Assembly: GCA_964470555.1 (NCBI GenBank)
Contig: CAYYDG010000010.1
Coordinates: 1 to 64,000 of the forward strand
Direction: 5' to 3'
Source: RBC074 sp964470555
GTDB lineage: Bacteria > Acidobacteriota > Blastocatellia > RBC074
DNA: 64,000 nt
Part shown: positions 55,207 to 62,700 of the stretch, piece after piece
Layout of the letters: every line of letters starts with the position of its first letter
Position numbering within the stretch: the stretch's first letter is position 1
Position numbers and translations under genes: made by a program
The notes under the pieces: model-generated
Databases searched by the model: none
The model's input: the letters and a program-made list of their open reading frames with translations, nothing else
Told to the model about the DNA's origin: nothing

Positions 55207-57897
55207 ATGAAAAGAGTTCTTCTTTCCATGTTTGCATTGTCTTTGGTGTGGCTGATGTCGTCGCCGAATTTGACTCTTAAGCCGGTTGCGGCTCAGGCTC
55301 AGCAACCCGCCGAAAACAAAGGCGCTGCTGCCGCGTGGCAGGCGTTGCTCAGATTGCGTTCGACGGCGACCGTGTTGCACACAACCGCTCACCCGGACGA
55401 TGAAGACGGCGCGATGCTGACCTGGCTGACTCGTCACGAAGGCATTCGCACAGGGTTGTTGTCGCTCAATCGCGGCGAAGGCGGAGCCAATCTGGTCGGC
55501 CCGGAGTTGTACGACGCGCTGGGAATTTTGCGAACCGAAGAACTGCTGGCCGCCAGCCGGTTTTATGGTGTTGATCTGATGTTCACGCGCGTAACGGATT
55601 TCGGTTTTTCCAAACGGCTGGACGAAACCATCGAACACTGGGGCAAAGACCTTGTTCTGAAAGACGTGGTGCATGCCATTCGGCTGTATCGCCCGGATGT
55701 CATCCTTTCACGATTCCATGGCAAACCGCGTGACGGTCACGGCAACCACCAGGCCGCAGGATTGCTGAGCGCCGAAGCCTTCAAAGCCGCCGCCGATCCC
55801 AATGCCTTTCCCGAACATTTCAAAGAAGGGTTGCGCCCGTGGCAGGTCAAAAAGCTCTATCGCAGTGTGCGCGACAACGAAGCTTCGACCATGAAAGTGG
55901 ATGTCGGCGCGTATGATCCGTTGCTAGGTCGGTCGTACCGCGAAATCGCGCGCGACGGTTTGAGCCATCAACGTTCGCAAGGCGCAGGCGCTGCGCGCGT
56001 CGCGCCAGGATCGGCCAATTCTTCGTGGTTGCTGGAAGAAAGCCTGATTGGCAAGAGCGAAAAAGAAACGAGCATTTTCGACGGTTTGGATACGACAATC
56101 TTGGGAATGGCGAAGCTCGCCGGTTCAACGAACATCACCGCTGAACTGACCGTGCTGAACAACAGCGTCGAAGCTGCCATCAAAAAGTTCGACGCTCGAC
56201 AACCATGGCTGGTCGCCAGCGATCTGGCCGCAGCAGCCAAAACCGTTTTGGATTTAACCGCCAAGATCAAAACCGCAAACATAGAAGCTGCCAACAAAGA
56301 TCAATTGTTGTTTTTGCTCAGCAACAAAGAACGCGAACTCAACGACGCGATGAACAAGGCTTTGGGCTTGGCGATGGAAGTGCTGGTTGACCCGGCACAA
56401 AGAGCCGAAGGGCAAGGCGGCGGAGGATTTGGCCAGCCGCGCGAAACCTTCAACGTGGCAATTCCCGGTCAACAGTTTTCACTGACAGTCAGTGTTTTCA
56501 ATCGCAGCCCGGTGAAAACAGACAACAACAATCTCAGTGTCACCGCCCCCCAAGGTTGGCAGACCGACATTAAAGGTGGCGGAATTGAACAGCGGGCAGG
56601 CAGTTCGATGCTGAAAGAACAATATCAAGTCTACGTCCCAAACAACGCTGAATACTCGCGGCCTTACTGGTCGCGCGCCAGTGAACTGCGCGATCACATC
56701 TACCAGATCAACAAGCCGGAATTGCTGCATCTGCCGTTCGCTCCGCCGGATGTGGTTGGAGTTTTCAATTACGAAGTCGAAGGCGTGCGCTTCACGCTGA
56801 CCCAACCCGCGCAGACTGTTTACATTGATCGTCCGTGGGGAGAGCAGCGCCGTTTGCTGACTGTCGCTCCAGCCATCGGAGTTGGCTTGTCGCCGCGCGT
56901 GGGAATCGTACCGGTCGGCGCGGCGCAAACTTCGTTTAACATCAACGTCAATGTGTTGAACAACGTCAAAGGCAACGCCACCGGCAAAGTTCGATTGAAA
57001 CTGCCGACTGGCTGGACGGCGACGCCAGCCGAGCAAACCTTTAACTTCACGCACGAAGGCGAAGTCAGCAATTTCAGTTTCAAGGTGTCTGTGCCGCGCG
57101 TTTCGGCGGGCGATGCTGATTTCAAGATTCAGGCCGTCGCCGAATACGCCGGGCGCGAATACACCGAAGGTTACGAAGTCATCGCTCACCGCGACAACGA
57201 ACCGCGTCATTTGTATCGTCCGGCGACGATGGCCGTGCGCGGCGTGGATGTGAAAGTCGCGCCGAACTTGAGCGTTGGATACGTGATGGGCGTTGGCGAC
57301 GAAATTCCGAAGGCGTTGGAACAAATCGGCGTCAAAGTGACGATGCTCGGCGCAAACGATTTGGCCAGCGGCAATTTGGATCAATTCGACGCCGTGCTGA
57401 TTGGCATTCGCGCCACGGCGGTGCGAGAGGATTTGAAGGCGTACAGCAAACGATTGCTGGAATACTGCGAACGCGGCGGCAATCTGGTTTACCAATATCA
57501 AACGCAGGAATTCGACGCCGCGCCTTATGGACCTTATCCGTACAAGCTGGGCGCGCGCGCCGAAGAAGTCTCCGAAGAAGATTCAAAAGTGACGATTCTC
57601 GATCCGGCCAATCCCATCTTCAACTGGCCGAACAAAATCACGCAGGCGGATTTTGACGGCTGGGTCGAAGAGCGCGGCTCGAAATGGATGAGCACCTGGG
57701 ACGAACGCTACAAACCCCTGTTGGAATGCCACGACCGCGAACAACCTCCGCAAAAAGGCGGCTTGATGTTCGCGCAATATGGCAAAGGCACTTTCGTTTA
57801 CGCAGCCTATGCGTTTTATCGCCAGTTGCCAGCGGGTGTGCAGGGCGGTTACAGGTTGTTTGCCAATATCGTCAGTCTGAAAAAGCAACCACGCTAG
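55207..57897 (+). CDS. secreted PIG-L family deacetylase with C-terminal accessory domains
   Basis: 896 residues from the ATG at 55207 (AAGGGA upstream). Signal peptide about 1-30 (VAAQAQQ). The PIG-L/LmbE zinc motif HTTAHPDDEDGAM (about 57-69) and the later GHGNHQAAG give the metal ligands, so it is an N-acetylglucosaminyl-type deacetylase. Beta-sandwich domains follow, and the last 200 residues form a Rossmann/GATase1-like domain (about 700-880) with LEYCERGGNLVYQYQTQEF. Substrate unknown. It ends before a good terminator. A decayed copy of its C-terminal domain lies at 62406-62585. Confidence 0.9.
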   Translation: MKRVLLSMFALSLVWLMSSPNLTLKPVAAQAQQPAENKGAAAAWQALLRLRSTATVLHTTAHPDDEDGAMLTWLTRHEGIRTGLLSLNRGEGGANLVGPELYDALGILRTEELLAASRFYGVDLMFTRVTDFGFSKRLDETIEHWGKDLVLKDVVHAIRLYRPDVILSRFHGKPRDGHGNHQAAGLLSAEAFKAAADPNAFPEHFKEGLRPWQVKKLYRSVRDNEASTMKVDVGAYDPLLGRSYREIARDGLSHQRSQGAGAARVAPGSANSSWLLEESLIGKSEKETSIFDGLDTTILGMAKLAGSTNITAELTVLNNSVEAAIKKFDARQPWLVASDLAAAAKTVLDLTAKIKTANIEAANKDQLLFLLSNKERELNDAMNKALGLAMEVLVDPAQRAEGQGGGGFGQPRETFNVAIPGQQFSLTVSVFNRSPVKTDNNNLSVTAPQGWQTDIKGGGIEQRAGSSMLKEQYQVYVPNNAEYSRPYWSRASELRDHIYQINKPELLHLPFAPPDVVGVFNYEVEGVRFTLTQPAQTVYIDRPWGEQRRLLTVAPAIGVGLSPRVGIVPVGAAQTSFNINVNVLNNVKGNATGKVRLKLPTGWTATPAEQTFNFTHEGEVSNFSFKVSVPRVSAGDADFKIQAVAEYAGREYTEGYEVIAHRDNEPRHLYRPATMAVRGVDVKVAPNLSVGYVMGVGDEIPKALEQIGVKVTMLGANDLASGNLDQFDAVLIGIRATAVREDLKAYSKRLLEYCERGGNLVYQYQTQEFDAAPYGPYPYKLGARAEEVSEEDSKVTILDPANPIFNWPNKITQADFDGWVEERGSKWMSTWDERYKPLLECHDREQPPQKGGLMFAQYGKGTFVYAAYAFYRQLPAGVQGGYRLFANIVSLKKQPR

Positions 57898-57940
57898 AGT
57901 TTGGCAATTCGATACACTGGCCTTCCCTGTCAAGACATTG

Positions 57941-58042
57941 GTTTGATTCCGCTCAACAGCAAACGCACTGACAACGACATGGGCGGCAAATGGAAATTCA
58001 GCGGCTTTTCAGGAACCTGGGAAGCCGAGAAGAAAAAATAGC
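57941..58042 (+). pseudogene. 33-codon tail of a lost gene
   Basis: A reading frame of 33 codons ending in TAG encodes GLIPLNSKRTDNDMGG, then KWKFSGFSGTWEAEKKK, which looks like the true C-terminus of a small beta protein. It has no start codon region and begins 43 bp after the PIG-L stop. It is best read as the remnant of a deleted gene. Confidence 0.4.
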
Positions 58043-58060
58043 CCTTTAGTTGTTCAAGCA

Positions 58061-58098
58061 GGCCGGTGGCATCGCAAGAAATCACCGGCCTTTTGATT
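58061..58098 (+). terminator. Rho-independent terminator after the PIG-L gene
   Basis: AGGCCGGTG (58061-58069) and CACCGGCCT (58084-58092) form a perfect 9-bp GC-rich stem followed by TTTGATTTT. Confidence 0.8.
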
Positions 58099-58143
58099 TT
58101 CAGTGCATCATTCATTGCTACCTATTGGTCAAACTAAGCGATC

Positions 58144-59184
58144 TTAGCGATTGATCTTTGCCCATTCGCGCCAATACGTTAGGTAACGCTGCTCATTGGC
58201 CGAGTAAACGTCATAAGCTGGCGCCCATTCCCAGTGTTTGGTAATTGTTGCCAATCCCATTACTCCTTGATACCGAACTTCCCGATCACTGTCCATTAGC
58301 GCCGTTATTAAAGCTGAGGAGGCTTGCCTATCGCCAGTATTACGTAATGCCATTGACGCATTTCGGCGGGTTTGTAAGTCTCCGCTGCTAATAAGCTTTG
58401 AAAGGAATGGTATTGCTGCTGGATCCTTTACCCTAACCAAAGAACTGGATAGCTTTTGGATCATAGGTATCGGAACATTTTTTGGCGGAGTCAATAACAA
58501 ACCTTCTGCAATGTTCATTTGGGAGACATCATTTAGCCCAAATAGAGCTGCACAGGCAGCAATTTGTAGAGAAATGTTATTTCCGTTTGAGATGCGATGA
58601 AGTGCTTGCTTGGAAGCGACCGTGTCAATACTGCCCAAAGCCTTTATTGCAGTGCTCTTATCAGCTTCAGAAACGTTTGGATGCTCCAACGCCTGAGCAA
58701 TCTCTCCTATAGCGCGATCAAGCTCTGTGTTCTCGACTTTTGGCGGGATAGAAATGGCGGCGAGAAAAGGGTAGTAAGGTTCAACAGGTCTAAATCGTTT
58801 TTCAGCCACCTTTCGAAGAAAAAACAGAGCAATTCTGCCTCGATTCGGAATGACGTAAGACCGTACCGGAGTTGATAGAAATTCAACAATGATTGAAGAG
58901 TCATTAGTTTTTCCCTTAACCAGCCTACTCACATTGAGCTTAGAAACATAGTGAATCACTTCAAACGACTGCCCCTGCTCAGTCACGTTTTCGCGTCTTT
59001 CCTCATCAAAGGTAGCTACCTGTCCAACAACAACTAAGTCTGACTCTGAGGTAAGTTGCGCCAGGAACAAACCAGGAATTATTTCTGAGGTAGACCTATA
59101 GAAGTAAGATGGCATACCATATCTGCTAACTTGCAACAATGCAAAGCAAGCTAGTAAAACAATACAACTAATGATGTAACGCAT
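58144..59184 (-). CDS. exported HEAT-repeat protein
   Basis: 346 residues with an N-terminal signal helix (about 4-17). The middle beta domain (50-155) is followed by HEAT-like helical repeats (about 175-320: KSTAIKALGSIDTVASKQAL, AAIPFLSKLISSGDLQTRRNASMALRNTG, SALITALMDSDREVRYQGVMGLA). HEAT repeats form protein-binding solenoids. The gene is clearly AT-richer than most of the window, with many A/T-ending codons, so it may have been acquired. It lies 85 bp after the 885-aa gene. Confidence 0.75.
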   Translation of the reverse strand: MRYIISCIVLLACFALLQVSRYGMPSYFYRSTSEIIPGLFLAQLTSESDLVVVGQVATFDEERRENVTEQGQSFEVIHYVSKLNVSRLVKGKTNDSSIIVEFLSTPVRSYVIPNRGRIALFFLRKVAEKRFRPVEPYYPFLAAISIPPKVENTELDRAIGEIAQALEHPNVSEADKSTAIKALGSIDTVASKQALHRISNGNNISLQIAACAALFGLNDVSQMNIAEGLLLTPPKNVPIPMIQKLSSSLVRVKDPAAIPFLSKLISSGDLQTRRNASMALRNTGDRQASSALITALMDSDREVRYQGVMGLATITKHWEWAPAYDVYSANEQRYLTYWREWAKINR

Positions 59185-59221
59185 ATTTAACCTCCTCGTA
59201 AAAATAGCTACGATTCACAGC

Positions 59222-59253
59222 ATAGCCAGTCAGTATGACAACTGACTGGCTAT
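59222..59253. terminator. 13-bp perfect hairpin between the 885-aa and HEAT genes
   Basis: ATAGCCAGTCAGT (59222-59234) pairs perfectly with its complement (59241-59253) around a 6-nt loop. On the minus strand there is no T run after it, so attenuation or mRNA processing is as likely as termination. Confidence 0.5.
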
Positions 59254-59269
59254 AGGAATTCTTTTTCCT

Positions 59270-61927
59270 TTAATTCACAGGCGACGTTATGCTCTCGTGC
59301 GTCCCGTGATCAATGTACTTGCGCAACTGATCCGTTTGCACAACTCGCCCTGAACCAGGGGCTTGGTGACCGATCAAATGCGACTGATTCGCATATTGGA
59401 TCAACTGATTGCTTAGTGGGTTTTGAGGTGAAGTTGGGTTTGGAGAGTAAAGTCCAGATACCGACGAAAATCCAATACTATCTGTATAGTCTGCCGGGTT
59501 AGCATTGTTTGTGCCATTAGCCGTGAACGCCGGCCAATTATTTGAGGTCGCGGACATTGTCTCGCTTGTAAAGTATTCATTTGCAGGTATTGCGGCTGGA
59601 AGCAATCGTCCAAATTGGTCAAGTATCTGGTAATGCCAGACGCTGTTAAACCCCACTAAAGGAAAACCGGCTTCTTGATCGTCTATGGACTGTAAAGACA
59701 ACCTGTGGGGTACGACGTTGGTAATACTATGAGCATTACTTGTTTGTCCAGAAACAGTGACTGTCACGCCGCAGTCATTTTGCAGAGAGCTTCGTAGTCC
59801 CAAACTCTTTATTGTGACCTGATTGGATGAGGTCGTTATTGTTGTGCCGTTGTTGTCTGCGAACCTGATTTTGTCTGTGCCATTCGTTATGGTCCAAGCA
59901 TAACTCGCAGCATTGCTTGGCTGAGCTGTCAAAGTAATTTGAATCGGGTAATTGCTGTTGGGGCTTCCAACGTTTGTAAAGTTCCAGACTTCCGATGGGC
60001 CACTGATTGTTGGTTTGACTGCCGCATCGCCCGGTGCATAGTAAGGAAACCAGACGGGGTAGCAGTCCATCCCATCATTGTTGTAGTAAACCTCCATCGT
60101 ATCGGCTTCCATCTCTGATGTTCCCGCCGTCAGGCCGCCGACGTTGTATTGATTGCCTGATTGATGAGCGATGGAAATTACAGACGTGTTTTCGCACCAC
60201 CAATCAACGCCGTACGGATAGCCGAACGGCCCGACGATGTTGTTGTAACAGTCCAGCCATATCCCATCAACGTAGGTCGCCGTAGAGCCGCCAGTCGGCA
60301 GGAAAAGCGTGTTTGGGCTGAGCATCAGTTCGCCGAATGAGTCAGGGCAACAGACCGGGCAGCTATAACTGCTGCTGGCTTTCTTTGACGCGCTGACCAT
60401 CTCTCCGCGCCCGATCAGGCGGACATCGTCGCTGCCGCGCAGTACGCTCCAATGGAACTGGCCGAGAGTCGCTTTGCGGGGCAGGGTTTTGCCGTCTTTG
60501 TCGGGAATCTGTTCGCCGTGGATTTTGTTTAGATCGAAGACGGCGGTTTCGCCCACAGCCAGGGTGCGCATTGGCGGCAGATATTCTCCGCCTTCATACC
60601 GGATGGTGGCGATAAAGGCGGCTGGCTGCGAGCCGATGTTGGTGATCGAAACCAGGGTCGAATAATCGTCATCCACTCGCCAGGGATAGCTGCCCGCCGC
60701 ATTGCGTAACGGCCCGGAATCGCGCAGTGGCACGTCGTAATTGACGCCCGTGGTGTTGTTGGCGCTGTAGACAGCGCCGATCAGGCTACCAGGCGCGCCA
60801 CCATTGATAACTTTGACGCTGACCGCCTCCAAGTCATTTCTGCCCTGGGCGGCTTTCATCAACGGATCAAGGTCAACTTCGACGATTTGCTGTGGCCTTA
60901 AGGTAATGGCCGGTAACGTGATTGGGGTTCCGGCAGCCCCGTTTCCTGCCGGGCTGAATTCAGGCGTGGCGGTGATGGGCGCGGACGAAGTGTTTTTCAA
61001 CAGCATGTGTGGAGTCACGCCGGCCAACCGCAAACCGTTGGCGAAAAGGTGTGGCTGCCTGGCCGCCCTTGTGTCATAAAATCGTATGACACTGTTGAAT
61101 GATCCGTTTTTCGTAGCAATAAGGCCCGTCGGAATGACGCTGCCTGCGGCTCCGGTGGTCTGGATTGTGACGGCTGCGCCGCCTGCTCGAAAGTTCGGCG
61201 TGTATCTGATGATTTCCGTTGCGTGGGGCGGCAGGTTGACAGTTTTGCTTTGTCCGTCGCCAAAGCTGACTGTGGCGCTGGTGGCCGCGTCCGTGATGTT
61301 GCCAAGCGCAATAATGGCCAGGCTTTGCGGCGGCGCCCACCAGATGGCTTGCTGCGCTTCGGAGCGGGCTTCTTGGGGAACAGTGAAAAACTCATCTACG
61401 CCGCCGCCACCGTTGATGCCTGTCAGCCTGAGCTGCGCCCACAGTTCACGCGTCCCTCCGGTAAAAGCGAGCGTCATTCCGCCCCAATCCTGATCATTTC
61501 GATATTGTCCTGGGATAAGCTTTTTGAGATCAACGTATCGAATTTCTACCGGCTTCAGACGCACTGAGTTGCCCACGATGGCCGTGCCGTCCAGTTTGTA
61601 GAAAGTCGGCGTTACATCAACTTCCTGTGGGCTGCGCGAATTAAAAACCAGTTCTGTGCCTTCGGCTTCCGGCAGGCCAATAAGTGGCGCGTAGATGAAT
61701 TGAGCCGTTCGCTCGGAACAGGATGGGCACGACGGTTTGCGGGCACTTTTATTGTTTTGCCGTTCACTTCTTTTTTGACTGTTCTGCTGTGCGCTGGAAG
61801 AAGACGGCGATAAAAGCTGAATGCCGCCTATGACGAGAAGCAGTAAGGCAGCCGTTATCAGCGCAGAATGTAAAAACGTTCTGGAAACTCGATTGTTGAG
61901 AATGGGTTGATGCAGCTTGAACTTCAT
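59270..61927 (-). CDS. large secreted surface protein with chimeric composition
   Basis: 885 residues. Signal/anchor helix about 21-40, then a short basic linker and CPSC, a beta-rich region with adhesin-like repeats (about 70-520), a second CPVCC cysteine set (about 525), an Ig/PKD-like segment (about 680-750, YAWTITNGTDKIRFADN) and an Asn/Ser/Thr-rich C-terminal part. The DNA of the last third is AT-richer than the first part, as if the C-terminus was exchanged. No catalytic motif. It has a strongly structured leader. The ATG at 61927 has AAGGAG 8 nt upstream. Confidence 0.75.
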   Translation of the reverse strand: MKFKLHQPILNNRVSRTFLHSALITAALLLLVIGGIQLLSPSSSSAQQNSQKRSERQNNKSARKPSCPSCSERTAQFIYAPLIGLPEAEGTELVFNSRSPQEVDVTPTFYKLDGTAIVGNSVRLKPVEIRYVDLKKLIPGQYRNDQDWGGMTLAFTGGTRELWAQLRLTGINGGGGVDEFFTVPQEARSEAQQAIWWAPPQSLAIIALGNITDAATSATVSFGDGQSKTVNLPPHATEIIRYTPNFRAGGAAVTIQTTGAAGSVIPTGLIATKNGSFNSVIRFYDTRAARQPHLFANGLRLAGVTPHMLLKNTSSAPITATPEFSPAGNGAAGTPITLPAITLRPQQIVEVDLDPLMKAAQGRNDLEAVSVKVINGGAPGSLIGAVYSANNTTGVNYDVPLRDSGPLRNAAGSYPWRVDDDYSTLVSITNIGSQPAAFIATIRYEGGEYLPPMRTLAVGETAVFDLNKIHGEQIPDKDGKTLPRKATLGQFHWSVLRGSDDVRLIGRGEMVSASKKASSSYSCPVCCPDSFGELMLSPNTLFLPTGGSTATYVDGIWLDCYNNIVGPFGYPYGVDWWCENTSVISIAHQSGNQYNVGGLTAGTSEMEADTMEVYYNNDGMDCYPVWFPYYAPGDAAVKPTISGPSEVWNFTNVGSPNSNYPIQITLTAQPSNAASYAWTITNGTDKIRFADNNGTTITTSSNQVTIKSLGLRSSLQNDCGVTVTVSGQTSNAHSITNVVPHRLSLQSIDDQEAGFPLVGFNSVWHYQILDQFGRLLPAAIPANEYFTSETMSATSNNWPAFTANGTNNANPADYTDSIGFSSVSGLYSPNPTSPQNPLSNQLIQYANQSHLIGHQAPGSGRVVQTDQLRKYIDHGTHESITSPVN

Positions 61928-62083
61928 ACGAGTTGCTCCTTATCAGGTTGAATAAGGCCGCCTGCGGAGCTAGGATGCGCGCTGTTCACGGCAGTGCATC
62001 CTGAAAGCTGCCCGCAAGAGCAGCCGAAGGTTGTGTTGCTGACATAAGCCCTATCGCCATCGCCAAAATGGACGATAGGGCTT
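61928..62083 (-). promoter_or_regulatory. structured 5' leader of the 885-aa gene (candidate cis-regulatory RNA)
   Basis: Reading the minus strand, four hairpins follow each other: AAGCCCTATCG with CGATAGGGCTT (62083-62073 with 62056-62046, 11 bp perfect), GCTGC/GCAGC (62024-62007), AGGATGC/GCATCCT (62002-61972), and CCTTAT/ATAAGG (61957-61938). The last one covers the AAGGAG ribosome-binding site (61941-61936). This arrangement could switch translation. It matches no riboswitch class I know; the c-di-GMP and cobalamin consensus sequences are absent. Confidence 0.45.
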
Positions 62084-62405
62084 TCGTATTGATTATTGGG
62101 TGCAAAGAGCAAACACCAATGCACCGACGCCTTTTCAGAAATGGATCAAATGACAGTCAGCAGGGGTGGCAAAATGCTGACGAGTTTCAGATTCAGGGAA
62201 TTGATTTCAACGACCGTAAAAGAGGAAATGGCAAATTGTCGCGCTGGCAGTTCGCCGGGGCAAAAGATTGTTTTCAATTGTTGTTGGGTTGGCGTGGGAT
62301 ATTTACCCCCCCCCAACATTTAGTCAAGCTTTTTAATTTTGCGCTTTCTTTGCGCGCCTCTGCGGCTGAAGGCTAGTGTCATCATCTCGCGTTCTCACGG
62401 CAAAG
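62084..62405. other. non-coding stretch
   Basis: About 320 bp with no convincing gene. It includes a run of nine C (62306-62314). A weak minus-strand promoter (TTGGTG, AATAAT) for the leader is possible near 62090-62120. Confidence 0.4.
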
Positions 62406-62585
62406 CGCGTGTCGCCTGTTCGCTACGATTTGAAGGCTTACAACAAACGCCTGCTGGAATACTGCGAACGCGGCGGCAATCTGATTTACCAGTATCAAAC
62501 TCAGGATTTCGACGCCGCGCCCTACGGCTCTTACCCATACAAGCTAACCGTGCGAGCCGAAGAGGATTCCAAAATCACTATCCTC
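62406..62585 (+). pseudogene. decayed duplicate of the PIG-L protein C-terminal domain
   Basis: About 60 residues in one frame (for example LLEYCERGGNLIYQYQTQ, then DFDAAPYGSYPYKL, then AEEDSKITIL) closely match the C-terminal domain of the PIG-L protein at 55207-57897 (LLEYCERGGNLVYQYQTQEF and AEEVSEEDSKVTIL), with a 4-codon deletion. The matching N-terminal part and the last 90 codons are missing. It is a broken paralogue. Confidence 0.75.
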
Positions 62586-62667
62586 TTCAAGCGGTCGCGG
62601 CGACGGCGTTCGACTTCCGCACGAGGGGAGCTTTGCAAAGCCGATTACGCCAACGGGCTTATGCACT

Positions 62668-62700
62668 GCGCGGCATATTGAATTGTTCAATATGCCGCGC
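62668..62700. repeat. 15-bp perfect hairpin over the end of the M14-like gene
   Basis: GCGCGGCATATTGAA (62668-62682) and its complement (62686-62700) are separated by 3 nt. It spans the stop codon of the minus-strand gene ending at 62687. No T run follows on either strand. Confidence 0.6.

Noticed and set aside
61928..62083. Cyclic-di-GMP or cobalamin riboswitch in the leader
   Set aside because: Neither the GACGCAAAGC-type segment nor the B12-box pattern is present.
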